From Paractinoplanes ferrugineus (lineage in GTDB: Bacteria > Actinomycetota > Actinomycetes > Mycobacteriales > Micromonosporaceae), in NCBI RefSeq assembly GCF_016862195.1, contig NZ_BOMM01000059.1, positions 62,001-126,000 on the forward strand: 64,000 nucleotides of DNA. Reading direction: 5' to 3'. Under the pieces are notes generated by a model that ran no database searches, was not told the DNA's origin, and saw only the letters and a list, made by a program, of their open reading frames with translations. Position numbers and translations under genes: made by a program. Shown piece by piece: positions 23,828-32,376 of the stretch (the stretch's first letter is position 1; each line of letters opens with the position of its first letter).

Positions 23828-24544
23828 GTGAGAGGACTGACAAGACCGGCGCGAATCCTGGTCATCGCCCTGGCCGCGGTGCTGATCGTCGGCTTGGCCG
23901 CGATCCTGATCGGGAGCAACGGCCGCGACGGCAGCCCGAGCAAGGTGACCGGCAAGCGCAACGGTGAGCACAACGCCACCTTCGAGCTTCTCGACGGCGC
24001 CACCTCGGTGCGGGTGCGGACCGGCTCCCTCGGCGACGACCTCTACCAGGTGCGGGTGCCCGACGGCGGCGGCCTCGTCCCGCGTGCCGACCAGGCCGAC
24101 GGCACCGTCCGGGTGCATCTCGCCGCCGCCCCCGAGCCGGGCTCCGGCGTGGTCGAGGTCGTGCTCAATTCGGCGGTCGGCTGGACGGTCCGCCTCGACG
24201 GCGGCACCCGGGACGCCGCGATCGACCTCAGCGGCGGCCTCGCCGACGGCGTCCAGCTGGCCGGCGGGGCGGGCCGCATCGACGTCGCGCTGCCCAAGCC
24301 GTCCCGCCCGGTCGCCGTGGAGATGACCGGCGGCGTCGACGAGTTCCAGGTGCGGCTCCCGGCCGGCACCCCGGCCCGGGTGCAGGTCGGCTCGGGCGCC
24401 GGTCGGCTCGTCCTGGACGGGCAGACCCACCAGGGGATCTCGGCCGGGCAGAGCTTCACCGCCAACGGCTGGCAGAACGGCACCGCCGGAGTCGACGTGC
24501 AGGCCCGCGCGGGCGTCGGCGCACTAGTAGTTTCGGCGGCATGA
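23828..24544 (+). CDS. membrane-anchored extracellular beta-helical protein
   Basis: The 238-residue protein has one N-terminal membrane helix (residues 9-28, ILVIALAAVLIVGLAAILIG) and an outside domain of repeated short beta-like segments with Gly/Asp turns (for example VRVRTGSLGDDLYQVRVPDG, VGWTVRLDGGTRDAAIDLSG). This looks like the DUF4097-type adhesin-like beta helix. Its function is unknown. It starts at GTG 23828, and the GNAT gene overlaps its end by four bases. Confidence 0.65.
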   Translation: MRGLTRPARILVIALAAVLIVGLAAILIGSNGRDGSPSKVTGKRNGEHNATFELLDGATSVRVRTGSLGDDLYQVRVPDGGGLVPRADQADGTVRVHLAAAPEPGSGVVEVVLNSAVGWTVRLDGGTRDAAIDLSGGLADGVQLAGGAGRIDVALPKPSRPVAVEMTGGVDEFQVRLPAGTPARVQVGSGAGRLVLDGQTHQGISAGQSFTANGWQNGTAGVDVQARAGVGALVVSAA

Positions 24545-25104
24545 AGCCGACCACGAACGTGCTCCTCGGGGAGCGGATCCGCCTGCGGGAGCTGCGCGAG
24601 GACGACCTGACCGACCTGGTGGCCTGGTGGCAGGACCCGGCGGTGATGGTCACCCAGACCGGCGGGCCGATCCACCCCCGGCCGGCCGCGCCGATCGCCG
24701 AGCAGTTCCGGGCCTGGAGTCGCAACGACGGCACCGACGCCGGCCTGGTCGCGGTGACCCATGACGGGACGGTGCTGGGTCAGGTCTCCCTGTTCGGCGC
24801 GGAGGCGCACAACCGCACCGCCACCTTCGCCATCATCATCGGGCCGCCGCACCAGGGCCAGGGTTACGGGCTGGAGGCGACCCGGTTGATGCTGCGGTTC
24901 GCCTTCGCCGAACTGAACCTGCACCGGGTCCAGCTGAACGTGCTCGGTTACAACGAGCGGGCCATTCACACGTACACCCGAGCGGGTTTCGTCGACGAGG
25001 GCCGCGACCGTTCGGCGGTGTTCCGCGGCGGCGCCTGGCACGACAACGTGCGGATGGGCATCCTGGCCGAGGAATGGTGGGCCGCCGAGTCCGGTGAAAG
25101 GTGA
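24541..25104 (+). CDS. GNAT-family N-acetyltransferase
   Basis: The 187-residue RimJ/RimL-like protein has RIRLRELREDDLTDLVAWWQ at the front, the acetyl-CoA loop GPPHQGQGYGLEATRLMLRF and the C-terminal LNVLGYNERAIHTYTRAGFV. It transfers acetyl from acetyl-CoA to an amine of a protein terminus or small molecule. The target is unknown. ATG overlaps the previous stop, so it is cotranslated. A hairpin with a T tract closes the operon. Confidence 0.88.
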   Translation: MKPTTNVLLGERIRLRELREDDLTDLVAWWQDPAVMVTQTGGPIHPRPAAPIAEQFRAWSRNDGTDAGLVAVTHDGTVLGQVSLFGAEAHNRTATFAIIIGPPHQGQGYGLEATRLMLRFAFAELNLHRVQLNVLGYNERAIHTYTRAGFVDEGRDRSAVFRGGAWHDNVRMGILAEEWWAAESGER

Positions 25105-25107
25105 ACG

Positions 25108-25134
25108 CCGCACCCGGCGACGGGGTGCGGTTTT
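25108..25134 (+). terminator. intrinsic terminator after the GNAT gene
   Basis: CCGCACCC and GGGTGCGG form an 8-base-pair stem with a 7-base loop, followed by TTTT. It separates the GNAT operon from the convergent symporter gene. Confidence 0.75.
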
Positions 25135-25151
25135 CTCCTACCGGGAGCGGG

Positions 25152-26795
25152 TCAGGTCGACGAAACCGTGTTGACGGTGGTTTCCGAACGGTCGATCCGG
25201 GGGTCGCCCTCGTCGGCGAAATAGTCGTCCGGCGCGGTGCCGTCGACGCCTTCCGCGGTCTTCAGGGCCCGCAGGACGAACGTCACGAGAACCGCCACCA
25301 GAAGATTGACCGCTACCGCTACGAAGCCCACGTATATCGTCTTCGAGGTGTCGAATCCGAACTCGGACAACGAGAACGCCGACCCGCCGAAGTGGGCGCG
25401 TTTCGTGGCCGCGTTGGGAATCTGCCAGAGCATCCAGAACGCGAGGGCCATGCCGGCCGCCCAGCCCGCGATCAACGCGCCCCGGTGCAGCCAGCGGGTG
25501 TAGAGGCCGATCGCCACCGACGGCGCCGTCTGCAGGATGATCACGCCGCCGATCAGCTGCAGGTCGATGGAGAACTGCGGGTCGAGGAAGACGATGAACG
25601 CGACCGCGCCCACCTTCACGACCAGTGAGGCGATCTTCGAGACCTGGGCCTCCTGGGCGTGGGTGGCGTCGCGCTTCAGGTATTCCTTGTAGATGTTGCG
25701 GGTGAACAGATTGGCCGCGGCGATCGACATGATGGCGGCCGGCACCAGGGCGCCGATCCCGATCGCGGCGAACGCGACGCCCGCGAACCACGACGGGAAC
25801 TTCTGGTCGAACAGCAGCGGCACCACGGTGTTGCTGTCGAGCGTGCCCTCCTTGGCGCCGGGGAGCGGTTTCACCCCGGCCGCGATGGCCATGTAACCGA
25901 GCAGCGCGATCAGGCCGAGCAGGAAACTGTACGCGGGCAGCGCCGACATGTTCCGCTTGATGACGTTGCGGTTCTTGCTCGCCAGCACCCCGGTGATGCT
26001 GTGCGGATAGAGGAACAGGGCCAGGGCCGAGCCGAGCGCCAAGGTCACGTACTGGATCTGATTGTTGACATTGAGCAGAATGCCGTCGCCGGGCGCGGCC
26101 GACGCCTGGAATTTCTTGTCCGCGGCATCGAAGATGTCGCCCCAGCCACCCAGTTTGTAGGGCAGGTAGAGCACCGCCACGATGATGACGAGGTAGATCA
26201 GCGTGTCCTTGACGAACGCGATCAGGGCGGGGGCGCGCAGGCCCGACTGATAGGTGTAGGCCGCGAGGATCGCGAACGCGATGATGATCGGCGCGTGCCG
26301 GGCGAGCAGGCTGTCGCCGGTCACACCCATCGTCTTGAGCACCGCCTCGATGCCGATCAGCTGCAGCGCGATGTACGGCATGGTCGCCACGATGCCGGTG
26401 ATCGCGATGAGCAGCGCCAGCGTCGGCGAGTCGAAGCGACTGCGCACGAAGTCGGCGGGGGTGACGAAGCCGTGCCGGTGCGACACCGACCAGAGCCGGA
26501 TCAGGATCAGGAAGAACAGCGGATAGATGATCACGGTGTAGGGCACCGCGAAGAAGCCGGCGGCCCCGGCTCCGAAGATCAGGGCGGGAACGGCGACGAA
26601 GGTGTACGCCGTGTAGAGGTCACCGCCGACGAGGAACCAGGTGATCCATCCGCCGAAGCTGCGGCCGCCCAGCCCCCACTCGTCGAGGTGGGCCATGTCC
26701 TTGGGCGCCCGCCACCGGGCGGCCACGAAGCCGATGCCGCTGACCAGCAGGAACAAAATGGTGAAGACGACGATCTCGGTGATGTGGTCGCTCAT
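25152..26795 (-). CDS. sodium:solute symporter, monocarboxylate type
   Basis: The 547-residue protein has about thirteen hydrophobic spans and SSS features such as GGRSFGGWITWFLVGGDLYT and the segment GVAFAAIGIGALVPAAIMSI. It resembles the MctC/ActP-like monocarboxylate carriers for acetate, propionate or pyruvate. A small DUF3311 partner gene directly upstream on the same strand strengthens this, since MctC-type carriers are paired with small helper proteins. Transport of a short-chain organic acid is therefore the best guess. It starts at ATG 26793-26795, three bases beyond the upstream stop. Confidence 0.85.
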   Translation of the reverse strand: MSDHITEIVVFTILFLLVSGIGFVAARWRAPKDMAHLDEWGLGGRSFGGWITWFLVGGDLYTAYTFVAVPALIFGAGAAGFFAVPYTVIIYPLFFLILIRLWSVSHRHGFVTPADFVRSRFDSPTLALLIAITGIVATMPYIALQLIGIEAVLKTMGVTGDSLLARHAPIIIAFAILAAYTYQSGLRAPALIAFVKDTLIYLVIIVAVLYLPYKLGGWGDIFDAADKKFQASAAPGDGILLNVNNQIQYVTLALGSALALFLYPHSITGVLASKNRNVIKRNMSALPAYSFLLGLIALLGYMAIAAGVKPLPGAKEGTLDSNTVVPLLFDQKFPSWFAGVAFAAIGIGALVPAAIMSIAAANLFTRNIYKEYLKRDATHAQEAQVSKIASLVVKVGAVAFIVFLDPQFSIDLQLIGGVIILQTAPSVAIGLYTRWLHRGALIAGWAAGMALAFWMLWQIPNAATKRAHFGGSAFSLSEFGFDTSKTIYVGFVAVAVNLLVAVLVTFVLRALKTAEGVDGTAPDDYFADEGDPRIDRSETTVNTVSST

Positions 26796-26798
26796 GGG

Positions 26799-27020
26799 TC
26801 ACCGCCGCCGGGTCATCTGGTAGACGACGCTGGTGGTCGCCACACCGAGCAGGATGAACAGGAACTGCAGCCAGTAGAACGCCGGGAAGCCCCACAGCCG
26901 CGGCGAGTCGTGATTGAACAGTGGGGTGAGCAGCGGCACCACGATGGGGATGACGAGCAGCCAGTTCCAGGGGCTGCGGTCGCTGCGCACCTCGGTCTTC
27001 GGAGATTCGGGCTCGGCCAT
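26799..27020 (-). CDS. DUF3311 small membrane protein
   Basis: The 73-residue protein has two hydrophobic helices (WNWLLVIPIVVPLLTPLFNH and FYWLQFLFILLGVATTSVV) and ends QMTRRR. Proteins of this type accompany the SSS carriers of monocarboxylates and probably stabilise or regulate them. The ATG at 27018-27020 is chosen because AGGAG lies eight bases upstream. An earlier GTG would have the ribosome site touching it. Confidence 0.85.
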   Translation of the reverse strand: MAEPESPKTEVRSDRSPWNWLLVIPIVVPLLTPLFNHDSPRLWGFPAFYWLQFLFILLGVATTSVVYQMTRRR

Positions 27021-27150
27021 CAGCCACACTCCTCGTTTGTGTCGGGGTTCACAGAGAAGCTAACGACGCGGACCGGAGTCAGTCGATCACCGTGCGCCGA
27101 ACGGGCGAGGCGGTGCGCTCAACGGCACCGCCACGCCCGCGTAACTTTGC

Positions 27151-27189
27151 GCTTTTATCGGAGCCCGGCCGCTTTTATCGGAGCCCGGC
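27151..27189. repeat. 20-base tandem duplication at the chitinase stop
   Basis: GCTTTTATCGGAGCCCGGC occurs at 27151-27169 and again at 27171-27189 with one base between. The second copy contains the last codons and TAA of the chitinase gene, and the first copy repeats them downstream. Confidence 0.9.
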
Positions 27190-28473
27190 AGTTACCGCCT
27201 TGGTCAGCGAAGCGTTGTCGTCGTCGCCGTCGAGCGACCACATCATCGCCCCGCCGAGACCCTTGCCCCGGATGTACCGGGTCTTCTGCCGCATCTGGGC
27301 GGGGTCGTCGTACGTCCAGAACGTGGTTCCGTCGAACAGCCACGAGTTGCCGGCCCGCCAGTCCCGGTAGAGCTTGAACCCGGGCAGGTTCTTCACCGTC
27401 TTGTAGTCCTCGGTCCCGTCCGCGAAGACACCCTTGGCCGGCCCGGTGGCCGTGGCGAACCGGCCGTTCCCGCCGCCGGTGATCCCGGTCCAGCCCTGGC
27501 TGTAATAGGGAAGCCCGAGCACGAGCTTGCTCGTCGGCGCACCGGCCGCGGTCCACGCGTTGATCGCGTTGTCGACGGAGAAGTCCGGGTTGTCCGGCGC
27601 GCCCCTGGGTACGAAGATCGACGACTGCTGGTTGGACCGCTGCTCCCACGAGCCGTGGAAGTCGTACCCCTGCACCGTTCCGAAGTCGAGGTACTTGAAG
27701 ATCTTCCGCCCCTCGAAGCCGGCGTCGATCTTCGCCGGCGCCGCCGGCAGGAACGCGGTCAGGTCGTAGTGCTTGCGCGTGCCGCGGCCGAGCTTGTCGA
27801 GCTGCGCCCGGAACTCGGCGGCCAGCAGCGTGAAGTTGGCCTTGTCCGCGGGCCGGATCACGTTGCCGGTGTTGCCCGCCGAACCCGGCCACTCCCAGTC
27901 GAGGTCGACGCCGTCGAAGATCCCGCCCGCGACACCGGCCTGCAGGCCGGGCAGGTTCCCCTTGATCCACAGATCGACACAGGAGCTGACGAGCTTCTTG
28001 CGCGAGGCATCGGTCAGGGCCGCGTCCGAGAAGTACGCCGATCCGCTCCACCCGCCGAGCGAGATCAGCACCCGCAGCTTCGGGTTCTTGCTCTTGAGTT
28101 CGGCCAGCTGGTTGAGGTTGCCGGCGAGCGGCTGCCCGGCGACGTCACCGACGCCGTCGACACTGTTGGCGTCGGAGAACGAGGTCTGCCAGTCCGCCCA
28201 CGGGTCGGCGCTGACGCACTCCCCGGTCGCGGTGACCGGCCCGAAGGCGTAGTTGAGGTGGGTGAGCCCGGCGGCGGCGCCGGAGTTCTGCACCTTGGCG
28301 AGCGGGAAGCCGCGGCCGTAGATGCCCCACTGCGTGAAGTAGCCGACCTTCACGTACTTCTTGCCGTACTCGTGGTGCCCGCTGTCGTGCGCCTGGGCCG
28401 CCCCGGGTGCGGCCGCGACCAGCGTCGCCGCCGTGGCCGCCACAGCGACGAGGCGGCGGGTGTTATCGCGCAT
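27175..28473 (-). CDS. secreted GH18 chitinase
   Basis: The 432-residue protein has a signal peptide (residues 1-28, ending AAPGAAQA) and a single GH18 barrel. The catalytic DxxDxDxE motif is intact in FDGVDLDWEWPG near residue 188, preceded by the SxGG motif in LRVLISLGGWSGSAYF. It would hydrolyse chitin outside the cell. There is no chitin-binding or fibronectin module, so it is a minimal catalytic form. The ribosome site GGAGGG is held in a short AGCCCT/AGGGCT inverted repeat directly before ATG 28473. No obvious dre-type DasR box is seen upstream. Confidence 0.93.
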   Translation of the reverse strand: MRDNTRRLVAVAATAATLVAAAPGAAQAHDSGHHEYGKKYVKVGYFTQWGIYGRGFPLAKVQNSGAAAGLTHLNYAFGPVTATGECVSADPWADWQTSFSDANSVDGVGDVAGQPLAGNLNQLAELKSKNPKLRVLISLGGWSGSAYFSDAALTDASRKKLVSSCVDLWIKGNLPGLQAGVAGGIFDGVDLDWEWPGSAGNTGNVIRPADKANFTLLAAEFRAQLDKLGRGTRKHYDLTAFLPAAPAKIDAGFEGRKIFKYLDFGTVQGYDFHGSWEQRSNQQSSIFVPRGAPDNPDFSVDNAINAWTAAGAPTSKLVLGLPYYSQGWTGITGGGNGRFATATGPAKGVFADGTEDYKTVKNLPGFKLYRDWRAGNSWLFDGTTFWTYDDPAQMRQKTRYIRGKGLGGAMMWSLDGDDDNASLTKAVTAGLR

Positions 28474-28590
28474 GAGCCCTCCAGGGCTGTAAACAAAGTT
28501 TTCTGATTGACGAAGCTAAACGTCCATGCGCGACCGAGGCAATGCCTTCAGCGGTCAGAAACTGGCCGGATGGCCTGCGAGGCTTCCGTT

Positions 28591-29082
28591 ATGAACACAG
28601 AGATCCTGGATACAGCCCCTTCCGGCGGTGCCGCCCTCAACCCGTTCGTCATCGTCGACGACGCCGCCGGCCTGATCCGTTTCGTCACCGAGGTCTTCGG
28701 CGTCACCGAACTCGCCGCGGCCCGCACCCCGACGCCGGACGGAAAGCTGATCCACGCCCAGATCCGCCTGGGCACAGTCGACCTCATGTTCGCCGACCGC
28801 CGGCCCGGCTGGCCGGCCCGCCCCGCCCTGCTCCAACTGTGGGTCCGGGACGTGTCCGCCGTGCTGGCCCGCGGCTTCGACCGGGGCGCCACCGTGATCA
28901 CCGAGCCGGTCCCGTTCTACGGCGAGAAGACCCTCGGCCGGATGCTCGACCCCTGGCAGAACGTCTGGTGGCTGTGGTCACCCGCCCCCGGCCGGCCCGA
29001 CCCCGTCCCGTACTGGGAGAGCGGCAGCCCCGACACCGTCTTCGCCACCCTCGACGTCGCCCTGAAGTCCTTGAAGCACTGA
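28591..29082 (+). CDS. VOC-family protein (glyoxalase/PhnB-like)
   Basis: I start this 163-residue protein at ATG 28591. It has the paired beta-alpha-beta-beta repeats of the vicinal oxygen chelate fold: LNPFVIVDDAAGLIRFVTEV, then IRLGTVDLMFADRRPG, and the late GRMLDPWQNVWWLWSP. This resembles PhnB-like proteins with unassigned function or antibiotic-binding relatives. It lies alone between the chitinase (divergent) and the ABC genes. Confidence 0.78.
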   Translation: MNTEILDTAPSGGAALNPFVIVDDAAGLIRFVTEVFGVTELAAARTPTPDGKLIHAQIRLGTVDLMFADRRPGWPARPALLQLWVRDVSAVLARGFDRGATVITEPVPFYGEKTLGRMLDPWQNVWWLWSPAPGRPDPVPYWESGSPDTVFATLDVALKSLKH

Positions 29083-29150
29083 CCCGCCCGAAGCCCGCCA
29101 CCCGGGGCTCGGTCCCGGCGTCGCGGACCGGCCTGGTTTCCACGGTTCTC

Positions 29151-29193
29151 AGACTCTATCGATATTTCCTATCGGTTATATAGACTCTGGGGC
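29151..29193 (+). promoter_or_regulatory. promoter region of the sulfonate-type ABC operon
   Basis: TAGACT (29181-29186) ends seven bases before ATG 29194, so the mRNA may be leaderless. Upstream lie two direct repeats: CTATCG at 29156 and 29169, and AGACTCT at 29151 and 29182. They are candidate binding sites for a sulfur or nutrient regulator. Confidence 0.45.
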
Positions 29194-30138
29194 ATGCGCC
29201 GTACTTCAGGATTTGCCGCTGTTCTGACGCTTGTCGCGACCTCGCTCGTGGGGTGTGGTGGAAGCGACGACAAGGCCGCGGGTGGGGGTGCGCCCCTGCG
29301 GATCGGCTACCAGCGGTTCGGCGGGTTGAGCCTGGTCAAGGCCCGCCACGACGCGCCCGGGGTGACCTGGTCGCTGTTCGAGAGCGGGCCGGCGCTCACC
29401 GAGGCGATCAAGGCCGGGGCGATCGACGTCGGGCAGACCGGGGAGGCGCCGCCCATCTTCGCGGCGGCGGCCAGGACGCCGTTCAGGATCGCGGCGGTCG
29501 GGGCGCCCTCGCCGAAGAGCGAGGCGGTGCTCGTCAAGAGGAGTCGCGGGTTCAGGAGTTTCGCGGATCTCAAGGGCAAGACGATCGCGCTCAACAAGGG
29601 TTCCAATGTGCACTGGCTTCTGGTGCGGCTGCTCCAGGCCAACCGGATGACGCTCAGCGACGTGAACGTCAAATATCTGAAACCGGCCGAGGGTCGCCCG
29701 GCTTTCGACAACGACCAGGTGGACGCCTGGATCATCTGGGATCCGTATTTCGCGCTGGCCGAGCGCGACGACGTGCAGATCCTCGCGGATGCGACCGGTG
29801 TCGCCGACAACCGGGAATACATCTTGGTCGCCCAGGAGGCGGCCGACAAGAAGACCGAGCAGATCAAGAGCTTTCTGGCGACGTACGAGAGAACGACCGC
29901 GTGGGGGATCGCCAACCCGGACGAACGCGCCGAGGTGTTGTCGCCGGAATTGAAGATCGACGAGGCGACGACCAAACGGGCCCTGGCCCGGGCGGCGCAG
30001 CCGGTGGCGCCGCTGACCGGCGAGATCGGCGCGGAGTTGCAGGGGATCGCCGACGGGTTCACCGAGCTGGAACTGATTCCGGGAAAGGTGCAGGTCGACA
30101 AGCTTGTCGACACCCGGTTCACCGGGGCGGCGCAATGA
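29194..30138 (+). CDS. ABC substrate-binding lipoprotein, SsuA/nitrate-taurine type
   Basis: The 314-residue product is a lipoprotein with lipobox LVGC at residues 18-21, then a periplasmic-binding fold: PLRIGYQRFGGLSLVKARHD, KAGAIDVGQTGEAPPIFAAA and the segment AFDNDQVDAWIIWDPYFALA. It resembles aliphatic sulfonate, nitrate or taurine binders. The next gene is the matching permease, overlapping by four bases. No ATPase gene follows. Confidence 0.85.
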   Translation: MRRTSGFAAVLTLVATSLVGCGGSDDKAAGGGAPLRIGYQRFGGLSLVKARHDAPGVTWSLFESGPALTEAIKAGAIDVGQTGEAPPIFAAAARTPFRIAAVGAPSPKSEAVLVKRSRGFRSFADLKGKTIALNKGSNVHWLLVRLLQANRMTLSDVNVKYLKPAEGRPAFDNDQVDAWIIWDPYFALAERDDVQILADATGVADNREYILVAQEAADKKTEQIKSFLATYERTTAWGIANPDERAEVLSPELKIDEATTKRALARAAQPVAPLTGEIGAELQGIADGFTELELIPGKVQVDKLVDTRFTGAAQ

Positions 30139-30953
30139 CGCTCGTCTCGGCCCGGCCCGATTCGGCGACCGCGGCGGTACCGGCCGGAAAGGTGCGGAAG
30201 CGGCGCTGGCGGCGCGCGGTGAGTCCGTTGCTGATTCTGGGGCTCTGGCAGGCCGGGGCCGGAGCCGGAGTGATCCCGGCGGACAAATTGCCGGCGCCCA
30301 GTGCCGTCCTGCGGACGGGCTGGCGACTCGCGGCGGACGGCACGCTCGGTCACCACCTGTTCGACTCGCTGACCCGGGCGGTGGTCGGGCTGCTGATCGG
30401 TGGCACGCTGGCCCTGGTCCTGGGTTCGCTGGCGGGGCTGCTGCGGCTGGGTGACGAAGCGATCGACCCGCCCGTTCAGATGGCTCGCATGCTGCCGCAC
30501 CTGGCGCTGGTGCCGTTGCTGATCATCTGGGTCGGCATCGGCGAGTCGATGAAGATCACGCTGGTCGCGCTGGGCGCGTTCTTCCCGCTTTACTTCAACA
30601 TCTACGCCGGAATCCGCGACATCGACGAGCGGCTGATCGAACTCGCCCGCAGTTACGGGCTGGGCACCTGGGCCCGATTGCGGCACGTCGTGCTGCCGGG
30701 CGCGATGCCTTCCCTTTTCCTGGGGCTGCGGCTGGCGATCGGCGCGGCCTGGCTGAGCCTGGTCGTCGGCGAGCAGACGAACACCCAGAACGGCATCGGC
30801 TTCCTGATGATGGAGGCGCGCGAGTTCAGCCGGACCGACGTCGTACTCCTGGGGCTTTTCATCTATGGCGCGCTGGGCCTTTTGTCCGACCTGCTTCTGC
30901 GGGCCGCCGAACGGCGCGCACTGTCCTGGCGCCGCGGACTGCAGGCAACCTGA
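30135..30953 (+). CDS. ABC permease, SsuC type
   Basis: The 272-residue protein has about six hydrophobic spans and the BPD-type EAA loop in ARSYGLGTWARLRHVVLPGA. It is the permease partner of the substrate-binding protein at 29194, and ATG 30135 overlaps its stop. The motif VVGEQTNTQNGIGFLMMEA is typical of SsuC. An ATPase must come from elsewhere, since the next element is the RNase P RNA on the other strand. Confidence 0.88.
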   Translation: MTLVSARPDSATAAVPAGKVRKRRWRRAVSPLLILGLWQAGAGAGVIPADKLPAPSAVLRTGWRLAADGTLGHHLFDSLTRAVVGLLIGGTLALVLGSLAGLLRLGDEAIDPPVQMARMLPHLALVPLLIIWVGIGESMKITLVALGAFFPLYFNIYAGIRDIDERLIELARSYGLGTWARLRHVVLPGAMPSLFLGLRLAIGAAWLSLVVGEQTNTQNGIGFLMMEAREFSRTDVVLLGLFIYGALGLLSDLLLRAAERRALSWRRGLQAT

Positions 30954-30984
30954 CCCGTAACGGCAGCGAACGCACTGCCGGTGA

Positions 30985-31387
30985 AGGTGACGGACGAGTC
31001 GGCCTGTACGCCGGATTCTGTCCACGGCTTGCGCCGGGGGCGGTCATCCATCTCGGCTCACCGTTGCCGGTGCGCTCTTGCGGCCTACCCGCAGACTCGG
31101 GCGAGCAGCCCTCGAACGCCTGCGCCGGCCCGCCTTGCGGCAGGCCTTACTTGGCCTTGCTCCGGGTGGGGTTTACCAAGCCACCCCGGTCACCCGGGGT
31201 GCTGGTGAGCTCTTACCTCACCGTTTCACCCTTACCGGCAGATGATGCCGGCGGTCTGTTCTCTGTGGCACTTTCCCGCGGGTCGCCCCGGGTTGCCGTT
31301 AACAACCACCCTGCTCTTCGGAGTCCGGACGTTCCTCGGTGACGCCACAGGGGCGCCGACGCGACCGCCCGGCCGACTCGTCCGTCG
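30985..31387 (-). ncRNA. rnpB: RNase P RNA, class A
   Basis: The minus-strand transcript contains the conserved 5' block GAGGAACGTCCGGACTC, AGAGAACAGA, GGTAAGGGTGAAACGGTGAG and the 3' ACAGAATCCGGCGTACAGGC. The two ends form a perfect 16-base-pair P1 helix (30989-31004 with 31371-31386). A weak hairpin (CGGCAG/CTGCCG, 30961-30980) follows the 3' end. The limits are from P1 and are good to a few bases. Confidence 0.95.
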
Positions 31388-31392
31388 GCACA

Positions 31393-31398
31393 ATCCTA
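31393..31398 (-). promoter_or_regulatory. -10 element of rnpB
   Basis: On the minus strand TAGGAT is followed after six or seven bases by the start of the P1 helix, so it is placed to set the 5' end of the RNase P RNA. A -35 box is not evident. Confidence 0.5.
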
Positions 31399-31447
31399 CG
31401 GGCGGCCGGTGGGGGTGCCGCAGGGGGCACGTAGATTCAGCTTCGCC

Positions 31448-32212
31448 ATGGATCTGACGCATGTACTTCTGCTGATCGTCGCCGGTGTCGCGGCCGGCGG
31501 GGTCAACGCGGTCGCCGGGGGCGGGTCGCTGATCACCTTTCCCGGCCTGATCGCGACCGGACTGCCGACCGTCGACGCCAACGTCACCAACTCGGTCTCG
31601 GTGTTCCCGGGCTACGTGTCGAGCGTGGCCGGGAGCCGGGCCGATCTCGCGGGACAGTCGGCGCGGGTGCGGGCGATCCTGCCGACGAGCGTGGTGGGCT
31701 CGGTGGTCGGCTGCGTGCTGCTGCTGGTGACGCCGGCCCGCGCATTCGAGTGGATCGTGCCGTTCCTGGTGCTGGCGGCGGCCGCGACGCTGGCCTTCCA
31801 GCAGCGGCTGCGCGGCCTTGTCGGGCATCCGCGGCACATGTCGGCTCGGCGGGCGGCGGTCTCACTTCAGGCCGTGGTGTTCGTGGGGGCGATCTACGGC
31901 GGTTACTTCGGGGCGGCGCTCGGGGTCATGTACGTGGCCGCCCTCGCCCTGATCCTCGACGAGCCACTCAACCGGATCAACGCGCTGAAGAACACCCTGT
32001 CGGCGACCGTCGGCCTGGTCACCCTGGTGGTCTTCGCCCTGTTCGGGCCCGTGCACTGGGGCGCCGTACTGGTGCTGGCACCGGCCACCGTCGTCGGCGG
32101 TTACGCGGGCGCCCGACTCGCCCGCCGGCTCCCGGCCCGCGTGCTCCGCACCGTCATCGTCGTCTTCGGCACCGTCGTCGGCCTGCTCCTGCTCTATCGC
32201 GCGATCACCTGA
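31448..32212 (+). CDS. TauE/SafE-family (TSUP) permease
   Basis: The 254-residue protein has about eight hydrophobic spans and the TSUP pattern GGVNAVAGGGSLITFPGLIA and GGYFGAALGVMYVAALALIL. Such proteins move organosulfur compounds, sulfite or other anions. The gene lies divergent from rnpB. The nearby sulfonate-type ABC genes raise the chance of a sulfur substrate, but the two are not in one operon. The ATG is at 31448. A TAGATT (31432-31437) lies ten bases upstream. Confidence 0.85.
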   Translation: MDLTHVLLLIVAGVAAGGVNAVAGGGSLITFPGLIATGLPTVDANVTNSVSVFPGYVSSVAGSRADLAGQSARVRAILPTSVVGSVVGCVLLLVTPARAFEWIVPFLVLAAAATLAFQQRLRGLVGHPRHMSARRAAVSLQAVVFVGAIYGGYFGAALGVMYVAALALILDEPLNRINALKNTLSATVGLVTLVVFALFGPVHWGAVLVLAPATVVGGYAGARLARRLPARVLRTVIVVFGTVVGLLLLYRAIT

Positions 32213-32317
32213 CCCGGCCCGGCCGGCCGGATCCGCGCAACGTGCTCGATCGAGGCTTCTCCGAGCGTCCGCGAGGCCGCATCTTCCTTGAACCAGGGGT
32301 CTCGGACTGCCCGGGAA

Positions 32318-32340
32318 GGCCCCTTTCTGGAGAAGGGGCC
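32318..32340. terminator. hairpin between convergent genes
   Basis: GGCCCCTT and AAGGGGCC form an 8-base-pair stem with a 7-base loop, between the TSUP gene and the convergent dehydratase gene. It has no T tract but is placed to end both transcripts. Confidence 0.6.
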
Positions 32341-32376
32341 CTCCCGTAGCCGGGCGGGACGCGGCGGGCGGCGGGG

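Noticed and set aside
30863..31342. Several short frames on both strands across 30.9-31.3 kb
   Set aside because: The region is RNase P RNA, with conserved blocks and a perfect P1 helix.
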